Position numbers and translations under genes: made by a program. Below are positions 43,264-51,699 of a DNA stretch of 64,000 nucleotides, piece by piece. Source of the DNA: CALKZN01 sp050633585 (GTDB lineage Bacteria; Pseudomonadota; Gammaproteobacteria; Arenicellales; Arenicellaceae); NCBI GenBank assembly GCA_050633585.1, contig JBOEGT010000054.1, forward strand, positions 44,010 to 108,009, read 5' to 3'. Positions within the stretch are counted from its first letter, which is position 1, and every line of letters starts with the position of its first letter. The notes beneath the pieces were generated by a model. That model saw only the letters and a list, made by a program, of their open reading frames with translations. It was not told the origin of the DNA and did not search any database.

Positions 43264-43325
43264 AAAATTCTGATGTGTTATCAAAATCAAATGAATCACT
43301 AAATTTTAAATACAGAGGAAATCAC

Positions 43326-43832
43326 ATGAATAAAAAAATAGCGTTATCACTTTACCTAGTAATGTCCTTCTTTATAACGTCTTCTGCTTTTGCTGGAGAA
43401 AAAAAAGCAACACTTGATCCTCAGTCAGCTAAAACACTTGAAGTTGCAAAATCCTTTTTGTCGGCGGCAGGGTCAGGCGATATGGACACACTTAAAAAAT
43501 TAATGGCTAATGACTTTGTTTGGCATAACGAAGGCGATAAAAGCATTCCTTGGATAGGCCTTTGGAAAGGCAAAGATGTTGTACTAAATGACTTTATGCC
43601 TAAATTTGGCGCAGGTTTAACGGTAACAAGTTGGACAACAGATTATAGCTTTGCTAACGGTAACCAAGCTGTTTTTATTGGAACGATGAGTGCCATAGCG
43701 AATAATTCTGGTGTAGATACGGGTAAATTTAGTTGGGTTGTTCGTGTGCATGTTGAAGGTGGCAAAGTGAAAAGTTGGAATTGGTTTGAAGACAGCTTTG
43801 CTGTATCAAAAGCCTATCATGCAAAAAAATAA
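43326..43832 (+). CDS. Secreted NTF2/SnoaL-fold protein (ketosteroid-isomerase-like)
   Basis: A 168-aa exported protein; start at ATG 43326 with AGAGGA upstream (a longer frame from 43275 has no start support). The signal peptide ends at about residue 24 (SSAFA). The mature domain has FLSAAGSGDMDTLKKLMAND, then FVWHNEGDKSIPWIGLWKG and the end WNWFEDSFAVSKAYHAKK, a SnoaL/KSI-like fold. It overlaps the following reductase gene by 14 bp. Confidence 0.78.
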   Translation: MNKKIALSLYLVMSFFITSSAFAGEKKATLDPQSAKTLEVAKSFLSAAGSGDMDTLKKLMANDFVWHNEGDKSIPWIGLWKGKDVVLNDFMPKFGAGLTVTSWTTDYSFANGNQAVFIGTMSAIANNSGVDTGKFSWVVRVHVEGGKVKSWNWFEDSFAVSKAYHAKK

Positions 43833-44637
43833 ATTCACGTTATCAACAGTAAAGGCAGTGAATGTTATTCAAAAAAAATTACCACGTATATTGCGTGTTA
43901 AGCATGTACATTATCTAACGCTTAATATGATCAGGGTCACATTTAGTGGCCCTGAGCTAAAAGGCATACCTAAGGGGCATGAAGGTGGTAATTGCAAACT
44001 CACGATACCGAATGAACACCAGTGTTATGAAGACTTCGTTGAAGACTTAAAACAAGGCGTTAAGTTTCCTGTTAGGACCTACACAGTAAGAGCTTTTCGT
44101 GAGGATGACCTAGAGTTAGATATAGATTTTGTTGCGCATGGCGAAGAAGGGCCAGCGTCACGTTGGGCCATGTCGGCAAAGGCAGGCGATTTTTGTGGTT
44201 TTATGGGGCCAAGCCCCGCAAAGGTAAGTCAATTTTCTGCTGATTGGTATTTAGTTGCCGCGGATATGTCGGCATTGCCCATTGCGGCGGTCACTTTGGA
44301 ATCGATGCCTCGTGATGCAAAAGGTGTTGCGATATTAGAGATTACCTCTGAAAATGACCAACAAGCAATCGATGCGCCCCTTGGTGTAGAACTTCACTGG
44401 CTTGTTCATTCAGACCCGCATACTCCTTCAATGGCACAAGAATCGTTGATTCGCCAGTTAGAATGGCCTTTAGGCAAAGTGCAAGCATGTGTGGCCGGGG
44501 AAACTGGTGTCATAAAAGCTTTACGACAATTGTTATTAAAAGAAAAAGGAGTCAACAAATCAGATGCTTATGTTTCAGGGTATTGGAAGATAGGCCTTAT
44601 TGAAGACGAGCATCAGGCTTCCAAGAAAAAAGGGTAA
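43819..44637 (+). CDS. Siderophore-interacting-protein-type flavin reductase
   Basis: About 272 aa from ATG 43819 (MQKNKF). N-terminal FAD-binding barrel (RTYTVRAFREDDLELDIDFV near residue 83; AHGEEGPASRWAMSAKAGDF near residue 102), then an NAD(P)-binding domain with LVAADMSALPIAAVTLESMP near 142 and the C-terminal SGYWKIG motif (residue 255) characteristic of siderophore-interacting proteins. The family reduces ferric siderophores. Here it is linked to NTF2-fold and DoxX genes instead of siderophore genes, so another electron acceptor is possible. Confidence 0.87.
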   Translation: MQKNKFTLSTVKAVNVIQKKLPRILRVKHVHYLTLNMIRVTFSGPELKGIPKGHEGGNCKLTIPNEHQCYEDFVEDLKQGVKFPVRTYTVRAFREDDLELDIDFVAHGEEGPASRWAMSAKAGDFCGFMGPSPAKVSQFSADWYLVAADMSALPIAAVTLESMPRDAKGVAILEITSENDQQAIDAPLGVELHWLVHSDPHTPSMAQESLIRQLEWPLGKVQACVAGETGVIKALRQLLLKEKGVNKSDAYVSGYWKIGLIEDEHQASKKKG

Positions 44638-44751
44638 CACGTGATCAATGCTTCAACGACAAAAATTCCAATGCGGGTAAATGCAGCCCAAGTTGCTTTG
44701 GTGATAATCCTGTTGTCATAAGTTCATTTGTTCTATTACATTTGATTTTAT

Positions 44752-44766
44752 GGCAGATTTTCTGCC
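44752..44766 (+). terminator. Small hairpin after the reductase gene
   Basis: GGCAGA TTT TCTGCC, a perfect 6-bp stem, followed by TATAAAAG. It lies 115 bp after the reductase stop in a 197-bp gap with no other feature. Weak. Confidence 0.3.
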
Positions 44767-44834
44767 TATAAAAGCAAAGCTATGTTAGTTTTAATACAGT
44801 TAAACTTTTAGCAAGGTCACGGTGTTAAAGTGAA

Positions 44835-45122
44835 ATGAATAGTGCTTATCCTAAAGCCCCCAAAAGGCTTCGAGATTTAAATGGTTTTGGTCCGAAAAGC
44901 GAGGAGATTCTAGCGGAAGTCAATATCTATTCAGTTGCCGATTTTATGGAAACTGACCCTTATGAATTATATAAAGAAATATTGCCGATGAAAGGAATAG
45001 GGCTAAACTCAATCTATGCAATTATTGGTGCGCGTGAAAATTTACCCTGGTTAGAAGTTGCTCAAACGAGAAAGACTGAAATACTCATGAGGCTGGATGA
45101 CATGGGCTTAGCACCAAAATGA
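44835..45122 (+). CDS. TfoX C-terminal-domain-like helix-hairpin-helix protein
   Basis: A 95-aa protein. KRLRDLNGFGPKSEEILAEV near residue 11 is a helix-hairpin-helix, and the layout matches the TfoX/Sxy C-terminal domain: VADFMETDPYELYKEILPMK near residue 37 and SIYAIIGARENLPWLEV near 61. Without the N-terminal TfoX domain it is not a competence regulator as such. Function unknown. Confidence 0.75.
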   Translation: MNSAYPKAPKRLRDLNGFGPKSEEILAEVNIYSVADFMETDPYELYKEILPMKGIGLNSIYAIIGARENLPWLEVAQTRKTEILMRLDDMGLAPK

Positions 45123-45159
45123 ACGCATTACAGTAGCTGTTATCATCAATTAACTACAT

Positions 45160-46152
45160 ATGAATTATAAAAACTTACCCAAACAATCTTTAGGCTTCTT
45201 TCCAACACCGATAGTTGAATTAACTAAGTTAAGTAAAGTCTTAGGTGGTCCAAGTATTTTTATGAAGCGGGATGATAATTCTGGTTTGGCATTAGGGGGG
45301 AACAAAACTCGAAAGCTTGAATTTATTCTTGGAGATGCATTGGCTAATGGTGCCGACACTATTATTACTGCTGGCGCCATGCAATCGAATCATTGTCGAC
45401 AAACTGCCGCGGCTGCCGCTAGCCTAGGGCTTGAATGTCACCTTGTGTTAGGAGGTGAAAAACCTGATGATGTGAATGGAAATTTGTTGTTAGATCAGCT
45501 GTTTGGGTGTCATATTCATTGGGCCGGTAAAAACCGCAAAGGAGAAGATATTCCCTGTATTGTTAAACAGTTCAAACAAGAAGAGAAAAAGCCTTATGTT
45601 GTGCCCTATGGGGGATCAAATGAGCTGGGTGCGTTAGCATTTGTCGAAGCACTGGAAGAGCTCGAAGCACAAATCCAGCTGATCAACAAACCGTTGACAC
45701 ATATTGTTTTTGCATCCAGTTCAGGTGGTACTCAAGCAGGGTTAATGATTGGCAAGCAGCTTTTGAGTGCTCCCTATCAAATAGTGGGAATCAATATTGA
45801 TAAAGGAGAAACAGATGCAATTCCTTTTGATCAATATATAGTATCTCTTGCAAATAACACAGCAAAACTCGCTGGAATCAATCATCAATTTACAGAGAAT
45901 GATCTCATTTTAAATGCGAACTATGTTGGAGATGGGTATGGCGTGTTTGGCGATTTAGAGAACGAGGCGATTTCATTGACTGCTCAAACTGAAGGCATAT
46001 TATTAGATCCTGTGTATACGGGCAGGGCGATGGGAGGCTTGTTTGATATGATTCGAACAGGAAAAATTAAGAAGACAGACAATGTATTATTTTGGCACAC
46101 TGGTGGCGCGCCAGCGCTCTTTGCTTACTCAAAGCCCCTAAATATTGCGTGA
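45160..46152 (+). CDS. dcyD: D-cysteine desulfhydrase
   Basis: A 330-aa PLP enzyme (fold type II, ACC-deaminase family) that degrades D-cysteine to pyruvate, sulfide and ammonia. The PLP lysine is in ALGGNKTRKLEFILGDAL near residue 47; TITAGAMQSNHCRQTAAAAA-type stretch near 70; phosphate-binding ASSSGGTQAG near 190; VYTGRAMGGL near 285. Some relatives act on sulfolactate or other beta-substituted amino acids, so L-cysteate desulfhydration is conceivable. Its 3' end overlaps the convergent AraC gene by 15 bp. Confidence 0.85.
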   Translation: MNYKNLPKQSLGFFPTPIVELTKLSKVLGGPSIFMKRDDNSGLALGGNKTRKLEFILGDALANGADTIITAGAMQSNHCRQTAAAAASLGLECHLVLGGEKPDDVNGNLLLDQLFGCHIHWAGKNRKGEDIPCIVKQFKQEEKKPYVVPYGGSNELGALAFVEALEELEAQIQLINKPLTHIVFASSSGGTQAGLMIGKQLLSAPYQIVGINIDKGETDAIPFDQYIVSLANNTAKLAGINHQFTENDLILNANYVGDGYGVFGDLENEAISLTAQTEGILLDPVYTGRAMGGLFDMIRTGKIKKTDNVLFWHTGGAPALFAYSKPLNIA

Positions 46153-47133
46153 TAAACTTCTTTGTTGCTGGAAGCTAGAAGGAGTCATCTTCATTTTCTT
46201 TTTGAAGAGGCGGCGGAAAACGCTGTCGTCGGAGTAGCCTAGGGAGAAAGCAATTTCTTTAATTGATTTGTTAGTGGTGCTCAACAAAGTGCAAGCATGA
46301 TTTATTCGAATGCCATCAATGAACGCTTTTGGCGTTTCTCCGGTGAGGTCTTTTAACTTGCGGTTGAGTGTTCGCTCCGATACGGCCATGACATTGGCTA
46401 AATCCGAGGCGCTCATGGTTTGGTAGTGAGCTTTTCGAATAGCGTATTCAGCTTTTGCAATAAAAGGGTCTTGTGAGCTTTGGTAGCCCTCAGGCACATA
46501 GAGGGTTTGAGATGTTGGTATCGCATCAACGACCGAAAAATCAGCCACTACTTTTGCTGTGTTAATGCCGGCTAATTTTTTAACGATATGAAGACTTATT
46601 GTGACCCATGAGAGTGGTCCACCAGCGGTGATGATGCCGTTATCATCAATCAATTCACTTGCCCAGACTGCATTTGCACGGGGGAATCGTTGTTTTAATT
46701 CATTATGTAGCCACCATGTTGTTGTGCATTGGCGGTTATTCAAAATTCCAGCTTCACCTAGCGCAAATACGCCACTACATGAGCCACACATTAACGTTCC
46801 TTGAGCACGCTGTTTTTTTAACCAAGATTGTGTTCTTGCATCTGTAATGACTGTTGGAGGGTGGCCTTGTCCGTTGGGGATGAAGCCAGGGACTAATACG
46901 GCATCACAATGATCAATAGAATCAAAGTCTGAATCAACATCAAAAGTGCGTCCATGCCCATCAACAATAGCTTGCCCATCATGATTTGCCAAGATCACGT
47001 TAGGGTTCCAATTAAGCTCTGCTTTTCCAGATTCTCTGACGAAGTTTAAACCGCTTAAAGAAAATATGTCGGCGATGCCCATTAAGCCAGAAGGCAATGC
47101 GTTATTAACAGAGAGAATGACGATATTGGCCAT
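46138..47133 (-). CDS. GlxA-type AraC regulator (DJ-1/PfpI sensor)
   Basis: About 331 aa starting MANIVILSVNN, where the DJ-1/PfpI-like sensor domain begins; a GTG at 47190 would add 19 residues without support. The nucleophile-elbow region reads GTLMCGSCSGVFALGEAGIL near residue 115, with a cysteine. The C-terminal AraC domain (residues 230-325) has MSASDLANVMAVSERTLNRK and IKEIAFSLGYSDDSVFRRLF. It is divergent from the secreted ABM gene at 47250 and may control it. Confidence 0.9.
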   Translation of the reverse strand: MANIVILSVNNALPSGLMGIADIFSLSGLNFVRESGKAELNWNPNVILANHDGQAIVDGHGRTFDVDSDFDSIDHCDAVLVPGFIPNGQGHPPTVITDARTQSWLKKQRAQGTLMCGSCSGVFALGEAGILNNRQCTTTWWLHNELKQRFPRANAVWASELIDDNGIITAGGPLSWVTISLHIVKKLAGINTAKVVADFSVVDAIPTSQTLYVPEGYQSSQDPFIAKAEYAIRKAHYQTMSASDLANVMAVSERTLNRKLKDLTGETPKAFIDGIRINHACTLLSTTNKSIKEIAFSLGYSDDSVFRRLFKKKMKMTPSSFQQQRSLSRNI

Positions 47134-47249
47134 AAATAAAGAGTTTGATTGATTTGGCAGATATTGCACGCATAGTGTCTTTTTTGCCACTACAGGTCAA
47201 GCGGTTTTGAGCAATAGAATGGCGCCTCAACTAAAACATGAGGCAAAAC

Positions 47250-48014
47250 ATGAAAGCGTTAAACCCAATTTTTAAAGCCAGTCTTTATTTTACATCAACA
47301 GCATTCATTTTTATGAACAGTGCTATTTCTCAGGCAAAAAGCGTACAGACACAGGAGTCTACAATGAAAGAGTCAACCTTTATTCCATTTCAAGCCAAAT
47401 TAGGGCAAGGTGAAAATCTTAATAACTTTCTATCAGAAGGGGCGAAATTAGTTGCTCAAACTGAACCAAATACACTTTATTGGTATGCGCTTAAAAAATC
47501 GGATGGTAGTGTGGGAATCTTTGATTTTTTCCCGAATGATGCTGGAAGATCGGAACACTTTGCAGGCAAAGTGGCGGCTGCGCTGAAGGATAGTGCTGAT
47601 ACATTAGTTGCTGGCGGTTGGGATGAAGGTGTTGTAGCCAATATTAGCAATGCGAAAGTTCTCTCTTACAAGGAACCTAGCAGTGGCGCTGTACGTGCAA
47701 CGCAAGCTACTTATATCGTGCTAAATGCTCAAGCGGGTAAAGAACAAGCATTAGAACAGTTATTAACAGGAGCAGCGCCAGTAATCGCACAGACAGAGCC
47801 TAAAACATTGCTATGGACATCGTTGAAGCTCAATACGAACACCTATGGTATTTTTGATACATTCACTGATGAAAGTGGAAGGCAGGATCATTTTGCAGGC
47901 CAAGTGGCTGCGGCTCTAAAAGCCGAAGCAAATGAACTCATCGTTGGTGGTTGGGAAGAAGGGGTGTTAAAGAATATCCACAACTTTGAGGTGATTGCCG
48001 AATCTCAAAAATAA
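47250..48014 (+). CDS. Secreted tandem antibiotic-biosynthesis-monooxygenase-like protein
   Basis: A 254-aa exported protein. Signal peptide of about 31 residues (ending AISQAKS). Two ABM-like ferredoxin-fold repeats follow (about residues 42-145 and 150-250), each with the pattern LVAQTEPNTLYWYALK / VIAQTEPKTLLWTSLK, a DxF or DTF strand, then HFAGKVAAALKD / HFAGQVAAALKA and a closing GGWDEGV / GGWEEGV. The two copies are clearly homologous. Single-copy ABM proteins work as dimers, so this is probably a fused dimer acting in the periplasm. The substrate is unknown. Confidence 0.8.
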   Translation: MKALNPIFKASLYFTSTAFIFMNSAISQAKSVQTQESTMKESTFIPFQAKLGQGENLNNFLSEGAKLVAQTEPNTLYWYALKKSDGSVGIFDFFPNDAGRSEHFAGKVAAALKDSADTLVAGGWDEGVVANISNAKVLSYKEPSSGAVRATQATYIVLNAQAGKEQALEQLLTGAAPVIAQTEPKTLLWTSLKLNTNTYGIFDTFTDESGRQDHFAGQVAAALKAEANELIVGGWEEGVLKNIHNFEVIAESQK

Positions 48015-48117
48015 TGACACACGGTGGGGGAGTCAGCATTTGTGATATCAATGTTTGATTCCTTCGCCGATTTCATTGCAGTTCAGCACGACCGTCTAGG
48101 TTGAAAAAATACTCTGA

Positions 48118-48873
48118 TTACTCAGACCAGTACCAACTGGTAATGTTATAGCGATATTGTTCGGCGTTTTCAGTGTGTAACTTTTCCACCCAATGCTCTG
48201 AACCGGTTGAAGACGGATCGAATAAAACGCAACGGTTATACAAGGGTAAAATGTGAATAGGTTTTCCTTCTTTTTTGCCTGAGAAACAGAGTGCACCTCC
48301 GTTGTTGGCATCCCAATTTTGATTTAAATATAACAACATGCACACTTCTCTGCCTGGCGAATCATCGGCATGTTGTTCTACAAAATCAGCAGCGTTTAAG
48401 CGAAAGTAATTTGTGTTTTTCTTCGGTTCCGCTACATTGATGTCAGTTAATGGGGTGTTAAAAATGCGTGATAATAGAGACATAAACTCATTCCCGCGTA
48501 AAAAAGATAAGAGTGCATGTGCTGGGTTATTGCTGGTCTTATCGGTGGCATTTGGTGTGCTGGTATCAAATGTATTTTGCCATACATCTCTTTGAACAAA
48601 TCGCTGGTCTAGCGTTGTGTTATTCCATTGTGCGTCATCCACATATAAAGCTGAGTAGGTGTGTTTTTGTGTTTGCCAATGGTGAGCTTGTTGTAAAATT
48701 TTCATCACCTCTTCGAGTTTAGATTCATTAAATAAATGATCTATTACGATATAACTAGGACAATTTTTCAATAAACGTTGTCGATATGAACTGATCGCTG
48801 AATCGGTAATTTTTTCTGTATTTAACCACATCATAAACGTGCTGTTATTTAAGTGCTTTGTCGCTAGAGTCAT
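48118..48873 (-). CDS. 2-oxoglutarate/Fe(II)-dependent oxygenase
   Basis: A 251-aa enzyme of the prolyl-4-hydroxylase-like family. The Fe(II) ligands H and D are seen in FVEQHADDSPGREVCMLLYL (near residue 160), the distal histidine in GSEHWVEKL near 227, and the jelly-roll core has NWDANNGGALCFSG near 186. It probably hydroxylates an amino acid or peptide residue; the target is unknown. It is followed on the minus strand by nothing else in the unit, and the LysR gene precedes it. Confidence 0.85.
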   Translation of the reverse strand: MTLATKHLNNSTFMMWLNTEKITDSAISSYRQRLLKNCPSYIVIDHLFNESKLEEVMKILQQAHHWQTQKHTYSALYVDDAQWNNTTLDQRFVQRDVWQNTFDTSTPNATDKTSNNPAHALLSFLRGNEFMSLLSRIFNTPLTDINVAEPKKNTNYFRLNAADFVEQHADDSPGREVCMLLYLNQNWDANNGGALCFSGKKEGKPIHILPLYNRCVLFDPSSTGSEHWVEKLHTENAEQYRYNITSWYWSE

Positions 48874-48888
48874 CTAAATATTCGATTA

Positions 48889-49761
48889 TCAGCGGCTGCT
48901 TAATTGAATAAGTTGCTTGACCATGGGTGTTTTGTGTTGTCCTTTCCATGCAAGAGCAAATGGTAATGAAGGAGGTTCTCCTAAAATTTTTCGATAGCAA
49001 ATGCCAGGGTGTTGATAACAAGACATCGATTCAATGACAAAGCCAATACCTAAACCTGATGAAACCAGTCCGACGACACTAATCGACGTTTCAGCTTCTT
49101 GAGTGATGGACGGGCTGAATCCTGCCTTGTGACATAAGCTTAAAATGCGGTCAAATAAGGCAGGGCCGACTTCTCGCCGGACCAAAATAAAATCTTCCTC
49201 GGAGAGGTCCGCTATAGATAACGCATTGTTTTTTGCTAAATCATGATTCTCAGGTAATGCGATGACGAATTCTTCAGCGTTTAAATCATAGTATGAGAGC
49301 GTGTTTTCAGATAATGGTGGATGTAAAAAGCCAGCATCTAACTTGCCGTCACTTAATTCCGCTTCTATCTCGTTTGAGAGTAATTCAAAGAGTTTAATGT
49401 GTATTTCTGGATAACTGTCTTTGAATTGCCGAATGATGAGTGGCACTTGTCCAAAAAATGATACTGGCGTATAGCCGATTCTTAATTCACCTGAATGTCC
49501 TTCAGAGATGGATTTTGCAGCGGCTAGAGTATGATCTGTTTCACGTAATAAGCGTTTTGCCTGAGGTAAAAAGAATTCTCCTTCTTTTGACAGTTTGACC
49601 TGATGACGGCTCCGTTCAATTAAATGAATGTTCAATTGCTCTTCTAAGCGCTTTAATCGAATGGATAGGGCAGGTTGTGTAATATTTAATAGATCAGCGG
49701 CGATTCTAAAGTTCAATGTTTCCGCTACGGTGATAAAAGATTTTAAGCTTCTGAAGTCCAT
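48889..49761 (-). CDS. LysR-family regulator (BenM/CatM-like)
   Basis: A 290-aa LysR-type regulator. Helix-turn-helix LNFRIAADLLNITQPALSIR at residues 16-35, linker helix with RLEEQLNIHLIERS, and an effector domain (residues 90-290) with LRIGYTPVSFFGQVPLIIRQ. It sits 15 bp upstream of the oxygenase in the same direction and is divergent from the SMP-30-like gene at 49883; it could control either. Confidence 0.9.
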   Translation of the reverse strand: MDFRSLKSFITVAETLNFRIAADLLNITQPALSIRLKRLEEQLNIHLIERSRHQVKLSKEGEFFLPQAKRLLRETDHTLAAAKSISEGHSGELRIGYTPVSFFGQVPLIIRQFKDSYPEIHIKLFELLSNEIEAELSDGKLDAGFLHPPLSENTLSYYDLNAEEFVIALPENHDLAKNNALSIADLSEEDFILVRREVGPALFDRILSLCHKAGFSPSITQEAETSISVVGLVSSGLGIGFVIESMSCYQHPGICYRKILGEPPSLPFALAWKGQHKTPMVKQLIQLSSR

Positions 49762-49882
49762 TTTTAAGGCGATTCGTGATAAAAAATTTTAATTAAAATG
49801 AAAAATAGTTTCATTATACTTTATCAGTATTTTAAATAACAATCGCAGCCTCACCAATACAATACATTTAGAGGTTTTACTC

Positions 49883-50791
49883 ATGTTATACAAAATATTT
49901 TTACGACTCGCTTATGGTTTAAGTGTTTTCATTTTTGCCCATATCAACACTGTTTATGCGGAGGGTGTTGGTGGTGTTCAAACACTTTCACTCACCGGTT
50001 TTGAGCTTCCTGAGACTGTTCTTCATGATCCGCAGAATGATGTGTATTTGGTATCGAACATTGCTGGGAACATTCCTGACAAAGACGATAATGGTTTTAT
50101 TTCTAAGGTCTCGCCAGATGGAAAAATGCTAGCGCTTAAATGGATTGATGGCGCATCCGAAGAGGTAACCTTACATTCACCTAAAGGGATGGTGATATAT
50201 GAGCAACGTTTGTTTGTCGCAGACATTGATACGGTTCGTATTTTTGACAAAAATACAGGTGAATACAAAGGCGCAATACCGATAGAAGGCACAACATTCT
50301 TGAACGATATCATTGTTGATGATAATGGGAATCTTTATGTGAGTGACAGCGCTATTCAGTTTGTCGAGGGGGCTTTTAAGGCCACTAAACAGGATGCTGT
50401 TTATCAAGTGTCATCTAATGGAATTGTGAGAAAGTTTGCTCAAAATATTGAATTGAATCAGCCAAATGGTCTGGAGCTAATAGGGAGTGATATAGGTGTA
50501 GTCACTCGTGGCGCTGCCGATTTTTATAGGTTAGATACTCAGGGCAATAAACAACGTATTATGTCACTTCCCGGTAAAATATTAGATGGTTTAGTGGAAT
50601 CTAAGACTGGAGAATATTGGGTAAGTAGTTGGCAAACATCATCTCTTTATCAGATAAACGATAAGGGGGCTGTGATGACTGAAATTAAATTACCAGTTCC
50701 TGCCGCAAACATTGGTTTCGACAAAAAAAGACAGCGTTTGTTATTGCCACTATTAAAGCGTCATCAAATTGCTTTTTTAAAGGTTAAATAG
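49883..50791 (+). CDS. Secreted SMP-30/gluconolactonase-like beta-propeller protein
   Basis: A 302-aa exported protein. Signal peptide of about 26 residues ending INTVYA. The body is a beta-propeller with repeated ...NLYVSDS... / ...VYLVSNIAGN... blades; ETVLHDPQNDVYLVSNIAGN near residue 40, FLNDIIVDDNGNLYVSDS near 138 and NQPNGLELIG near 195 are typical of SMP-30/strictosidine-synthase-like domains, which bind a metal with Glu/Asn/Asp residues. Lactone hydrolysis is possible, but the substrate is unknown. Confidence 0.82.
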   Translation: MLYKIFLRLAYGLSVFIFAHINTVYAEGVGGVQTLSLTGFELPETVLHDPQNDVYLVSNIAGNIPDKDDNGFISKVSPDGKMLALKWIDGASEEVTLHSPKGMVIYEQRLFVADIDTVRIFDKNTGEYKGAIPIEGTTFLNDIIVDDNGNLYVSDSAIQFVEGAFKATKQDAVYQVSSNGIVRKFAQNIELNQPNGLELIGSDIGVVTRGAADFYRLDTQGNKQRIMSLPGKILDGLVESKTGEYWVSSWQTSSLYQINDKGAVMTEIKLPVPAANIGFDKKRQRLLLPLLKRHQIAFLKVK

Positions 50792-50807
50792 CCAAACTTT
50801 TATGACA

Positions 50808-50843
50808 TAAGGCCAAGGTATTCATGATCATTCCTTGGCCTTA
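50808..50843. terminator. Hairpin terminator between convergent genes
   Basis: A perfect 11-bp inverted repeat (TAAGGCCAAGG / CCTTGGCCTTA) with a 14-base loop, lying 16 bp after the propeller gene and 52 bp before the convergent small gene. Probably a bidirectional terminator, although no long T tract follows on either strand. Confidence 0.6.
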
Positions 50844-50895
50844 CCTGAAATCTACGTTTTAGTTTAAAACCAAAGAATAGCCTAAGATTGAATAT

Positions 50896-51069
50896 TTAAT
50901 CTTTTGGATGATTTTCTTCGTATTCAGCCACCATCTTTGCTGTCACTTCTAATATTTTTTCGCGTAAATCTCTGGCGTTAGTTGGTGCATAAACGGGGAT
51001 GCGTGAATAACCTTTTTCAGCCATACGTTTTCGATATTCGGCTTGTTTTCTTGAATTTGAGCTACCCAT
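50896..51069 (-). CDS. Small basic protein, 57 aa, possible ribbon-helix-helix
   Basis: About 57 aa starting MGSSNSRKQAEYRKRMAEKG at 51069, where GAGG lies about 8 bp upstream; an ATG at 51084 is in frame but lacks one. A basic helix is followed by a beta-like segment (YSRIPVYAPTNARD) and an acidic helix (LREKILEVTAKMVAEYEEN), which would fit a ribbon-helix-helix DNA-binding fold. No family name is assigned. Confidence 0.6.
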   Translation of the reverse strand: MGSSNSRKQAEYRKRMAEKGYSRIPVYAPTNARDLREKILEVTAKMVAEYEENHPKD

Positions 51070-51167
51070 GAATGTCCTCGTCATTGTGTTTTGATAAATG
51101 TGCCATGCAATGCGGCATCATATACCAAACTTGCAACGGAGCATGAATTCTTTTTAAGCGAGGTGTA

Positions 51168-51590
51168 TTACTCAGACTGTTGTATTCCTATGAGAGGGAT
51201 GCAAACTAGTGCTAAATAAATCGAGTTGAAAATAACATTGCTAGCAACACCGGAGGCAATTGAACCAATGCCATCGATAAGATACCACGCTGACATTGCG
51301 ATGATAGTTGCTCGAATAATCGCCGTGTTTTTTTCTTGAATAGCGGGGCGGACAATTGTTCCAAGGAAAATTGAAATCGCGGCCAAAAGACCGGCTCCGA
51401 TAGATGATAACCACTGTGTATTTCGGTCGAGAGGCGAGCTTAAGTTGTCTAGCGGCCAATCCGCTAAATCAAGAATGATTCGTGCGGGTAGGTTGATGTG
51501 TGCAAAGGGTGCTAATGCCCACAAAAGAGAGTAAATGAAAAAAATAATAGACACAATTAACATGAAGCGTGACCTGAAATGTAATGACAT
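51168..51590 (-). CDS. Four-helix membrane protein, unknown function
   Basis: A 140-aa integral membrane protein with four hydrophobic segments (about residues 9-30, 60-80, 87-107, 113-135) and the loop ADWPLDNLSSPLDRNTQWL between the first two, somewhat like DUF4345-type proteins. It is divergent from the XRE regulator at 51700, with a 109-bp gap, so it may be regulated by it. Confidence 0.7.
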   Translation of the reverse strand: MSLHFRSRFMLIVSIIFFIYSLLWALAPFAHINLPARIILDLADWPLDNLSSPLDRNTQWLSSIGAGLLAAISIFLGTIVRPAIQEKNTAIIRATIIAMSAWYLIDGIGSIASGVASNVIFNSIYLALVCIPLIGIQQSE

Positions 51591-51699
51591 GATGAGATCT
51601 CCTGTTTAAATGAAAATGGTAGTTTAGGCAGCTCATTGTCTGAAAACAATTACCTCTGAGGTAAGTGATTTGCCACCCATCTTGCATCATAATGTCGTG

